Below, in pieces: positions 1-4,998 of a DNA stretch of 6,621 nucleotides; within the stretch, counting starts at the first letter, position 1, and every line of letters begins with the position of its first letter. The translations under genes and the position numbers were made by a program. The stretch comes from Candidatus Aminicenantes bacterium UBA4085 (GTDB lineage: Bacteria; Acidobacteriota; Aminicenantia; Aminicenantales; UBA4085): the NCBI GenBank assembly GCA_002383325.1, contig DFYJ01000038.1, forward strand, positions 1 to 6,621. Direction: 5' to 3'. The notes under the pieces are model-generated. The model saw only the letters and a list, made by a program, of their open reading frames with translations. It searched no databases and was not told where the DNA came from.

Positions 1-612
1 CAAGCGGATATCGTCGTCACCAATCCGCCGTTTTCGTTGTTTCGCGAATATGTTGAGCAGTTGGTGAAGTACAAGAAGAAGTTCCTCATCATCGGCAACC
101 AGAACGCGATCAGCTACAAGGAGATTTTCGGACTAATCAAGGAAAACAAATTGTGGCTGGGCTACACGCACCCCGTCGCGTTTGTCGTGCCGGATCACTA
201 TGAAATGCGTGAGGTAAGAAGCTGGAGGACCGAGGACGGAACGAATTGGCGCAGCCTGGGAAACGCCTGCTGGTTTACCAATCTTGACATTCACAAGCGT
301 CACGAAGAATTGATCACCGTAAAGGAATATTGCCCGAAAGAGCATCCCCATTACGACAACTACAACGCTATTGAAGTGTCGCGCTACAAAGACATTCCAA
401 GCGATTACGTTGGAGTAATGGGCGTGCCTGTGACGTTCCTCGATTACTACAATCCCGATCAGTTTGAAATTGTCGGTTCGGATTACGAAGTGAAACAGGG
501 CTTGCTAAACGAGCTGATCAAGCGAAGCTGGACAGGGAAGACCGACCGCGGCTACGTCAAGGGAAAGCGGCTATTCGCGCGAATCCTTATCCGCAGGAGA
601 ACAAAGAAATGA
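1..612 (+). CDS. EcoRI-family adenine-specific DNA methyltransferase, 5' end missing
   Basis: The reading frame is open from the first base of the window, so the gene begins outside it; the TTG at 37 lies inside the conserved core and is not a start. The first codons read ADIVVTNPPFSLFREYV, containing the NPPF catalytic motif IV of N6-adenine methyltransferases (bases 22-33). The rest (FLIIGNQNAISYKEIFGLIKEN, then LWLGYTHP and WFTNLDI) resembles the M.EcoRI-type family. About 203 codons are visible; the SAM-binding motif I would lie upstream. It would methylate adenine in a specific DNA site, protecting DNA from a partner nuclease or marking DNA for it. Its stop overlaps the start of the DUF262-HNH gene by ATGA, implying one operon and probably coupled translation. 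The family call is from recognised motifs; the recognition site is unknown. Confidence 0.85.
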   Translation, partial: QADIVVTNPPFSLFREYVEQLVKYKKKFLIIGNQNAISYKEIFGLIKENKLWLGYTHPVAFVVPDHYEMREVRSWRTEDGTNWRSLGNACWFTNLDIHKRHEELITVKEYCPKEHPHYDNYNAIEVSRYKDIPSDYVGVMGVPVTFLDYYNPDQFEIVGSDYEVKQGLLNELIKRSWTGKTDRGYVKGKRLFARILIRRRTKK

Positions 613-1691
613 AAATTGAACTCAATGAAATCACAGTCAAGACATTAACCGACGGCTTCCATGACAGTGCTGAACAGGGCGTCGTTGCCTACGACGGGAA
701 GCTCGACATTCGCCCGCCGTATCAAAGGGAATTCATTTACAAGGACAAACAGCGGGATGCGGTGATCGATAGCATCCGCAAAGACTTCCCTCTGAATGTC
801 ATGTATTGGGCGGTGCGCAGTGACGGTGATTACGAAGTGATCGACGGACAACAGCGCACACTCTCAATTTGCCAATATGTCAACGGGGACTTCTCCATCA
901 ACGGGATGGCGTTCCATAACCTGCAAGACGACCAGCAACAACAGATTCTTGATTACAAATTGATGGTCTATTTCTGCTCCGGCACTGACAGCGAAAAGCT
1001 GGATTGGTTCAGAACCATCAACATCGCTGGTGAGGAACATACCGATCAGGAATTACGGAACGCCGTCTATGCAGGGCCGTGGACAGCAGACGCCAAGCGC
1101 TATTTCAGCAAGACGGGTTGTCCGGCGTATGGGCTGGCGAGCAATTATCTACGAGGTGTCGCGATTCGGCAGGAATATCTTGAAACAGCGATCGCGTGGC
1201 GCTCGGATGGCAAGATCGAAGACTACATGTCTAAGCATCAGCACGACGAGAACGCGACGCCTCTGTGGCAGTACTTTCAGAAGGTCATCGGTTGGGTAAA
1301 AGCGACCTTCCCGGAGTATCGGCGAGAGATGAAGGGAGTGCATTGGGGAGTCCTTTACAATCAGTTCAAGGACAAGGAGTTGGATACTGCCAAGCTGGAG
1401 AAACAGGTTGCCAAGTTGATGATGGACGACGATGTAGAGCGAAAATCGGGAATCTACCCGTATGTGCTGGATGGCGATGAAAGACATCTGAACATCCGCG
1501 CGTTCTCCGACAACATGAAGCGGGAAGCGTACGAGAGACAGAAGGGAATCTGCGTCAAGTGCAAGAAGAAGTTTCACTTGGACGAAATGGAAGGCGATCA
1601 CATCAAGCCCTGGCACGAGGGCGGGAAGACCAATGCAGCCAATTGCCAGATGCTCTGTAAGGACGACAACAGAAGAAAATCGGGGAAATGA
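609..1691 (+). CDS. DUF262 and HNH domain nuclease-like protein (GmrS/SspE-type N-terminus)
   Basis: A 360-residue protein. The ATG is preceded by AGGAGA at 595-600 with 8-nt spacing and overlaps the methyltransferase stop. The N-terminal DUF262 domain shows RPPYQREF (residues 35-42) and the signature DGQQRT (79-84), followed by FRTIN and ELRNA (134-138, 148-152). In the family DGQQR marks a ParB-like nucleotide-using fold, known from GmrSD, BrxU and SspE anti-phage nucleases. The C-terminus is a zinc-type HNH domain: CVKC (315-318), DH (330-331), GGKTNAANCQMLC (338-350) and a final N354, so an HNN variant. The usual DUF262 partner domain DUF1524 is replaced by this HNH. Paired with the methyltransferase it most likely forms a restriction system. 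Whether it cuts unmodified DNA or is driven by modification cannot be told from sequence. Confidence 0.87.
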   Translation: MKIELNEITVKTLTDGFHDSAEQGVVAYDGKLDIRPPYQREFIYKDKQRDAVIDSIRKDFPLNVMYWAVRSDGDYEVIDGQQRTLSICQYVNGDFSINGMAFHNLQDDQQQQILDYKLMVYFCSGTDSEKLDWFRTINIAGEEHTDQELRNAVYAGPWTADAKRYFSKTGCPAYGLASNYLRGVAIRQEYLETAIAWRSDGKIEDYMSKHQHDENATPLWQYFQKVIGWVKATFPEYRREMKGVHWGVLYNQFKDKELDTAKLEKQVAKLMMDDDVERKSGIYPYVLDGDERHLNIRAFSDNMKREAYERQKGICVKCKKKFHLDEMEGDHIKPWHEGGKTNAANCQMLCKDDNRRKSGK

Positions 1692-1969
1692 AGAGGGGCT
1701 AACAAGGCGATGGAGACGAAACACCGCCCTTATGGATTGTCTTAACTTTTATCGGGATTTTCCTAATTAAAGTTTTTAACCTGTTCGATGGAACATTCGA
1801 AAACGAGTCGATTGTGCCAAAGTCGGCATTGAGCTAGCCCAGCGTCTCCGCCGCCTTCTTGATCTGTCAAAGCTCGTCCGGTCCCGATTCGCTAGAACTG
1901 CCCGCGTCGACCGCATACTGGCGATAATGCCGTTACACGCGTAGACCGAAACCTCGATTATCAAATCCC
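1692..1969. other. Intergenic stretch without an intact gene
   Basis: This stretch follows the DUF262-HNH stop and ends at the first repeat copy. No reading frame here has both a ribosome site and a recognisable product. A forward frame can be read from about 1783 to a TAG at 1942-1944 (AQRLRRLLDL in its middle), but I do not recognise it and it may be a gene remnant. The clearest structure is the inverted repeat annotated separately. No strong Rho-independent terminator is seen for the upstream operon. Confidence 0.5.
1701..1860. repeat. Imperfect inverted repeat, attC-like
   Basis: AACAAGGCGATGGAGACG at 1701-1718 pairs with CGTCTCCGCCGCCTTCTT at 1843-1860, matching 15 of 18 positions across a 124-nt spacer. 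The left arm, in context GGGCTAACAAGGCG, begins 10 nt after the DUF262-HNH stop codon and resembles the left end of many integron attC sites (core AAC, then GGCG). The right arm lacks the expected GTTRRRY core, having CTTG where GTTA would be needed. The pairing is seen directly; the attC reading is an inference and the site would be degenerate. Confidence 0.35.
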
Positions 1970-1975
1970 TTTACT

Positions 1976-2004
1976 TTTATACAAAAGGAAAGTATTCCTA
2001 TATT
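1976..2004 (+). promoter_or_regulatory. Sigma-70-like promoter of repeat copy 1
   Basis: A -35 box TTTATA (1976-1981), a 17-nt spacer and a -10 box TATATT (1999-2004, one mismatch to TATAAT). Both boxes and the spacer length are kept in copy 2, whereas the DNA just upstream differs between copies. Transcription would start near 2011 and give a leader of about 215 nt before the ATG at 2227. Confidence 0.6.
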
Positions 2005-2024
2005 CCCGATGGGATTATTGATAT

Positions 2025-2126
2025 ATGAGCACAAGCGGCCTAAACAATGGGTTTAAGGCCATTTCCCGTTTTCGCCCTAAGGGGGGTAGCCGGGCGCGCA
2101 TACTCGCCTTGCTCCACATGCCCTAG
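2025..2126 (+). CDS. Possible 33-codon leader peptide, copy 1
   Basis: An ATG about 14 nt after the predicted transcription start opens a 33-codon frame ending in TAG. The equivalent frame is open without indels in copy 2 (21 of 33 residues identical, including NGFKA, GGSRA and LALL). The stop codon falls in the first leader hairpin, as expected if translation influences folding. Against real coding function, most differences between the copies change the amino acid and the ribosome site is weak. It may equally be a conserved non-coding leader. Confidence 0.3.
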   Translation: MSTSGLNNGFKAISRFRPKGGSRARILALLHMP

Positions 2127-2134
2127 CATGTTTT
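2116..2134 (+). terminator. Leader hairpin 1 with U-tract, copy 1
   Basis: ACATGC (2116-2121), loop CCTA and GCATGT (2126-2131) form a 6-bp stem followed by TTT. Copy 2 keeps the same hairpin with changed bases. The stem is short and moderate in GC, so it would be a weak terminator or attenuator. Confidence 0.4.
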
Positions 2135-2156
2135 CAACAGTATTTACGAGAACTCG

Positions 2157-2178
2157 GAGCCCCCTCGGGCTCGATTTT
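2157..2178 (+). terminator. Leader hairpin 2 with U-rich tail, copy 1
   Basis: GAGCCC (2157-2162), loop CCTC and GGGCTC (2167-2172) form a perfect GC-rich 6-bp stem followed by GATTTT. It lies 54 nt before the integrase-type ATG, a position typical of an attenuator that limits readthrough into the gene. Copy 2 keeps it in weaker form at 4276-4292. Confidence 0.45.
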
Positions 2179-2212
2179 GCTGATCCTGGCTTTATCGCTC
2201 ACGATTCGTGAT

Positions 2213-2220
2213 AAGGAGGT
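2213..2220 (+). promoter_or_regulatory. Perfect Shine-Dalgarno, copy 1
   Basis: AAGGAGGT with a 6-nt spacer to the ATG at 2227 fixes the start of the fused reading frame. Translation of the chimeric gene should therefore begin in the integrase-derived part. Confidence 0.8.
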
Positions 2221-2226
2221 AAGACG

Positions 2227-2931
2227 ATGGAAAAAGTGAAATACCTGGACAACGAAGAGATCAAGCGCTTCTTCGAAGTTATCAAATCACCCCGCGATCG
2301 ACTGATCTTCAGCTTCCTCTACCACTACGGGCTCCGCGTAGGAGAGGCCTGCTCCCTAAAGCTCGCGGACCTTGGAGCCGTAATTGACCACGCGATACGG
2401 CCGGAGTACTGTAGTATGGAGAAGATAACGAGCGAGGAGGCGATATTCACAATGGACCAAATTATTGAGCATAGACCTCTCGTTGATTATTATACCTTGG
2501 AAGAAGTGAAAGACATATTCAAGGAATATATAAATATTAGGATGGAATCATTTGATATTTTTTGCAATGAATTACAAAGGTTGCCCAAGAATCTAATCGA
2601 TAAAATCGCTAAGGAAGTTCACTTTGTATTATTTGATAAGATTCAGGGAGAAATGCATGTTGCATGTTCTATTCCCCTCGACGAGCTTCATGACAAGAAA
2701 CTCATAATCATATTAACTCCCTATATCTTCGGAGCCCGCTATCTGTCCACTGAAGGCAAGTACATAACCCATAATAAATGTAGTATTTTACATGAAATCG
2801 CTCACTATGAACTTGGCCACTGTGCGCCTTTAATTAAAGATCGCTTGGAGCATTCAGAGGAAGAAGCCGATAAGCAGATGAATAATTGGATAGATGATTG
2901 GGATGAATCGAATCATCCGGCTAAGCCGTAA
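2227..2931 (+). CDS. Integrase N-terminus (51 residues) joined in frame to an HExxH zinc metallopeptidase
   Basis: A 234-residue chimera. Residues 1-51 match the first 51 residues of the downstream tyrosine recombinase at 48 positions, including the first catalytic arginine (R37 in YGLRVGEA), but every later recombinase residue is gone. From residue 52 the protein is unrelated. Its C-terminal half carries HEIAHYELGH (189-198), an HExxH zinc site with H189, E190 and H193, and EEEAD (211-215), a likely source of the third ligand, as in ImmA/IrrE-like or similar small metallopeptidases. The peptidase alone could start at the ATG at 2452 (AGGAGG 11 nt upstream) or at 2416, giving about 159 or 171 residues. 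DNA after the junction is markedly AT-richer. The substrate is unknown; ImmA-like peptidases often cleave repressors or antitoxins. The peptidase class is fairly sure, the exact family is not. Confidence 0.75.
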   Translation: MEKVKYLDNEEIKRFFEVIKSPRDRLIFSFLYHYGLRVGEACSLKLADLGAVIDHAIRPEYCSMEKITSEEAIFTMDQIIEHRPLVDYYTLEEVKDIFKEYINIRMESFDIFCNELQRLPKNLIDKIAKEVHFVLFDKIQGEMHVACSIPLDELHDKKLIIILTPYIFGARYLSTEGKYITHNKCSILHEIAHYELGHCAPLIKDRLEHSEEEADKQMNNWIDDWDESNHPAKP

Positions 2932-3084
2932 GATCGGGGCCAGAATGATCAGAATATCAGCGACGTGCCAGGGGGCCGCCGGTCGCCCGAGAAGGCCTCG
3001 GAGGATAAAGACGCCGGTTAGTTTGGGTAGCGCCTCAATGGGATAGACGGAGGAGAGCATAGATTATTCTCAAAGGAGAACCAA
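2932..3084. other. GC-rich spacer between two AT-rich cargo genes
   Basis: This 153-nt gap is much richer in G+C (about 2936-3010, for example GGGGGCCGCCGGTCGCCCGA) than the genes on both sides. A small stem CCGAG-AAGGC-CTCGG is present but has no U-tract. No coding sequence is supported. It could be the seam of two separate acquisitions. The ribosome site of the next gene (AAAGGAG, 3072-3078) lies at its right end. Confidence 0.45.
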
Positions 3085-3771
3085 TTGAATCAAACGAATG
3101 TGGTACCCATGATGCGGATTAAAAGATTATTCTTAAAAATCTTGCTCGAGAACTCATTGGCGGGGAAGGAAACGCATCAAGCATATATTTTTCACGTTGA
3201 AATTCCTAAAAAACTAAAAGATCTTTCGGGAAATGATATTTATAGAGTGGGGCAAACGGCCCTAAAAGATTTATTAAGCGATGGTTATATATTAGAAACT
3301 AAAACTAATGGACGCTTCAGGCTATCTGAGAAAGGGAATGTTATAGCCCAAAAAGAAGAGGATAAAATGCTCCTGCCGCGATCCGATATTTTTGTTTTAA
3401 TATCTTCCCGTTATGATCTATGCAAGTGTATTTATTCGGATTATATGGCGGGGAATTTTGATAGCGTGGTCTTCAAGTCCTTTAAATTAATCGAGGTGAA
3501 GATACGAAGCAAAGCTAAACTGTCGAACTCGAAATATGGCAATGGTTTAGTTGTAACAGCGTTTAATCCGGATCGCCCAATCCTCCATCACACGGAATAT
3601 TCAGACAAATCGGAAAGAATGGGATTGCAGTTGTTGTTTCAAGGGGCGCTTAAATTATTTAGAAATCCATCGGGTCATCGAAATATTGAATGGGAAGATC
3701 CTAACAAAATCATTGAAATTGTAATTTTAGCGAAAGTTCTCTTAGACTTGATTGACGAATGCTCACTATAG
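3085..3771 (+). CDS. HEPN-family protein, TIGR02391 (Ymh-like), with winged-helix-like N-terminus
   Basis: A 228-residue protein starting with TTG, chosen because AAAGGAG at 3072-3078 sits 6 nt upstream; the ATGs a few codons later have no comparable site. Residues 10-90 look like a winged-helix DNA-binding domain (helices, then LKDLLSDGYILETKTNGRFRLSEKG in two overlapping parts ending near 84). Residues 115-225 match the TIGR02391 pattern: AFNPDRPIL (159-167), GLQLLFQGAL (180-189) and LFRNPSGH (191-198). RNPSGH is the Rx4H motif (R193, H198) of HEPN domains, many of which are metal-independent RNases in toxin-antitoxin and abortive-infection systems. A role as a defence toxin is therefore likely but inferred. 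The gene is AT-rich, follows the metallopeptidase on the same strand by 153 nt and may be co-transcribed from the integrase-type promoter. Confidence 0.8.
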   Translation: MNQTNVVPMMRIKRLFLKILLENSLAGKETHQAYIFHVEIPKKLKDLSGNDIYRVGQTALKDLLSDGYILETKTNGRFRLSEKGNVIAQKEEDKMLLPRSDIFVLISSRYDLCKCIYSDYMAGNFDSVVFKSFKLIEVKIRSKAKLSNSKYGNGLVVTAFNPDRPILHHTEYSDKSERMGLQLLFQGALKLFRNPSGHRNIEWEDPNKIIEIVILAKVLLDLIDECSL

Positions 3772-3837
3772 ATCACTAAAAACACGACCGTATCTTTTGG
3801 CTCGATTTCTGGGCCGAGCAGGAATGGGCGTCACCCC

Positions 3838-4025
3838 CACGGCCGCACCTACTGGTTCAAGAGGACGATTGACGGTCACATATACTACCGCTCCCTGAAA
3901 ATAAAATATACCAGGAATCGTTACTCTCCGCTCGGATGGCTCAGATGTTCTATGAAGAGAGGGCAGCCTACATAAAGGCCCCTCCCAAGCTTCGCGTCTC
4001 TTCCGGCAATACGATGATCAGATAA
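3838..4025 (+). pseudogene. Frameshifted remnant of a tyrosine integrase N-terminal region
   Basis: One frame (3838-3906) reads HGRTYWFKRTIDGHIYYRSL and another (from about 3903) reads YQESLLSARMAQMFYEERAA and ends at a TAA at 4023-4025. Joined over the A-rich stretch CTGAAAATAAAATA (3895-3908) they give one continuous protein typical of the arm-binding start of a phage-type integrase (basic strands, then a helix with E and R). A single-base indel in the A-rich run would explain the break. No catalytic part follows. Upstream bases 3772-3837 hold no start I can support. The intact recombinase 320 nt downstream lacks exactly this kind of N-terminal region, so the remnant may come from a longer relative. 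Confidence 0.55.
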
Positions 4026-4087
4026 TTTATTCGCCTTATAATTCATAACCAATCAGGAGTCCTTAAAATCCTAGCCCAAAAAATCGA
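4026..4087. other. Short AT-rich gap before repeat copy 2
   Basis: Between the stop of the integrase remnant and the start of repeat copy 2 I see no gene, hairpin or other structure. The bases directly before TTTACTTTTATAC differ from those before copy 1, which marks the left edge of the repeat. Confidence 0.5.
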
Positions 4088-4093
4088 TTTACT

Positions 4094-4122
4094 TTTATAC
4101 AAAATGGAAGTATTCCTATATT
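4094..4122 (+). promoter_or_regulatory. Sigma-70-like promoter of the integrase
   Basis: TTTATA (4094-4099), a 17-nt spacer and TATATT (4117-4122), identical in boxes and spacing to copy 1. The spacer contains GGAAGTATTCC, a short dyad (GGAA/TTCC) that is also in copy 1 with one extra base, a possible binding site for a repressor or for the recombinase. Confidence 0.6.
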
Positions 4123-4142
4123 CCCGATGGGGTAATAGTAAT

Positions 4143-4259
4143 ATGAGCATCAACGGCCCATACAATGGTTTTAAGGCCGTTTCTCGTTTTCCGAGTAGGG
4201 GGGGTAGCCGGGCGCTCGTTCTCGCCTTGCTCAACATGTCCGGGCATGTTTTTAATTGA
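4143..4259 (+). CDS. Possible 38-codon leader peptide, copy 2
   Basis: ATG to TGA in the frame matching the 33-codon frame of copy 1. It reads through the first hairpin and ends just after it (final residues MSGHVFN). Frame and several residues are kept between copies, but substitutions are mostly non-synonymous, so translation is uncertain. Confidence 0.3.
   Translation: MSINGPYNGFKAVSRFPSRGGSRALVLALLNMSGHVFN
4233..4253 (+). terminator. Leader hairpin 1 with U-tract, copy 2
   Basis: AACATGT (4233-4239), loop CCGG and GCATGTT (4244-4250) form a 7-bp stem with one T-G wobble, followed by TTT. Compared with copy 1 an outer A-T pair is gained and an inner C-G has become T-G, so pairing is kept despite base changes. 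Confidence 0.42.
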
Positions 4260-4275
4260 TATTTCGCAGTACTCA

Positions 4276-4292
4276 GAGCTCCCCTCGGGCTT
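4276..4292 (+). terminator. Leader hairpin 2, copy 2
   Basis: GAGCTC (4276-4281), loop CCCTC and GGGCTT (4287-4292) pair with two G-T wobbles. The form is weaker than in copy 1 and has a poor U-tail, but position and loop are conserved. Confidence 0.3.
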
Positions 4293-4346
4293 GGTATTGT
4301 TAATCTCGGCTTTTCAACTCATAACTCACGATTAGGAGGCAAGACG

Positions 4347-4925
4347 ATGGAAAAGGTGAAGTACCTGGACAACAATGAGATCAAACGGTTCTTCGACATT
4401 ATCAAATCACCCCGCGATCGGCTGATATTCAGCTTCCTCTACCACTACGGGCTACGCGTAGGAGAGGCCTGCTCCCTGAAGCTCGCGGACCTCGGAGCCC
4501 AGCTAGTCGAGATCAAGATCTCACGATCAAAGGGCGGCATATCCCGGACGTATTCGATAAGTTTACAGGACGCAAAGCTTATAAAGAAGTGGCTGAAGCT
4601 CCGGCGAGAGCTTCCTAATGCCGATGGCAATCCCTACTTGTTCATCACGAAGCGGAGCCTCAGCGGGCCGATCTCTCAAATCAACATTCAGAAGGCCCAC
4701 GACCGGTATAGCAAGTTAGCCGGAATCGAGAAGTCAAAATCTCATCCTCACGTATGGCGTCACAGTTGCGCCATTAAACTTTTAGAGTCAGGGAAAGACA
4801 TATTTTTCATTAAGAGCTACCTGGGGCACCGAAGCCTACAATCGAGCCTCGTCTATCTGGAGATCATGCCGCCCGAGTGGGCCAAGCTCCAGCGGAGCGT
4901 TATAGAAACGAGCTTTGTTCTTTAA
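4347..4925 (+). CDS. Minimal tyrosine recombinase (integrase family), 192 residues
   Basis: The protein cuts and rejoins DNA at specific sites through a covalent phosphotyrosine. All catalytic positions are present: R37 (YGLRVGEA), K62 (SRSKGG), H135 and R138 (HVWRH), H161 (LGHRS) and the nucleophile Y170 (LVYLE), nine residues after H161 as usual. AGGAGG at 4334-4339 with a 7-nt spacer supports the ATG. At 192 residues it lacks the N-terminal core-binding and arm-binding domains of typical integrases (about 300-400 residues) and starts almost directly at the catalytic domain, like FimB/FimE-type recombinases. Transcription is likely from the promoter at 4094-4122 through the hairpin-bearing leader. 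A serine recombinase follows 73 nt later on the same strand. The first 51 codons are duplicated at 2227-2379. Confidence 0.9.
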   Translation: MEKVKYLDNNEIKRFFDIIKSPRDRLIFSFLYHYGLRVGEACSLKLADLGAQLVEIKISRSKGGISRTYSISLQDAKLIKKWLKLRRELPNADGNPYLFITKRSLSGPISQINIQKAHDRYSKLAGIEKSKSHPHVWRHSCAIKLLESGKDIFFIKSYLGHRSLQSSLVYLEIMPPEWAKLQRSVIETSFVL

Positions 4926-4998
4926 TATGGAAGCGAATACGGCGACCGGATATAATCGGAAAGCGCAAAGGAAACCTCTCGATCGTAGGGGATCATAA

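Larger units (their letters stand above)
1970..2379 (+). repeat. Direct repeat copy 1: promoter, leader and first 51 integrase codons
   Basis: This block begins at TTTACTTTTATAC and ends at GGAGCC; the same block recurs at 4088-4499. Similarity stops abruptly after GGAGCC, where the sequence reads GTAATTGACC here and CAGCTAGTCG in copy 2. The 153 coding bases match at 140 positions (about 92%), the leader less well (81 of 99 positions in the 2025-2123 segment). It holds a promoter, two hairpins, a Shine-Dalgarno and integrase codons 1-51. In this copy the integrase 3' part is missing and a metallopeptidase reading frame follows in phase. Confidence 0.92.
4088..4499 (+). repeat. Direct repeat copy 2: promoter, leader and integrase codons 1-51
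   Basis: This is the second copy of the block at 1970-2379, in the same orientation, about 2.1 kb further on and 2 nt longer. Here the reading frame continues into a complete recombinase, so this is the native arrangement. Of the 12 codons that differ from copy 1 in the first 51, nine are synonymous; the amino-acid differences (copy 1 to copy 2) are E10N, E17D and V18I. Confidence 0.92.

Noticed and set aside
37..39. TTG as start of a 191-residue methyltransferase
   Set aside because: It lies just after the NPPF motif and the same frame is open to base 1, so the gene is cut by the window edge and does not start here.
1149..1724. Minus-strand open frame of 191 codons under the DUF262-HNH gene
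   Set aside because: It is the shadow of a well-supported gene and matches no family I recognise.
2089..2099. GCCGGGCGCGC in repeat copy 1 matches the tRNA acceptor end (6578-6588 on the minus strand), a possible att core
   Set aside because: The match is only 11 GC-rich bases, copy 2 differs in it, and the T-arm is not matched; chance is a sufficient explanation.
2854..3060. Minus-strand open frame of 68 codons with hydrophobic residues
   Set aside because: It overlaps the end of the metallopeptidase gene, has no convincing ribosome site, and its composition follows from the opposite strand.
4453..4462. Perfect palindrome CTACGCGTAG in the integrase gene, a possible crossover site
   Set aside because: Copy 1 has one mismatch in it and the bases encode the conserved LRV around the catalytic arginine, so coding constraint explains the sequence.
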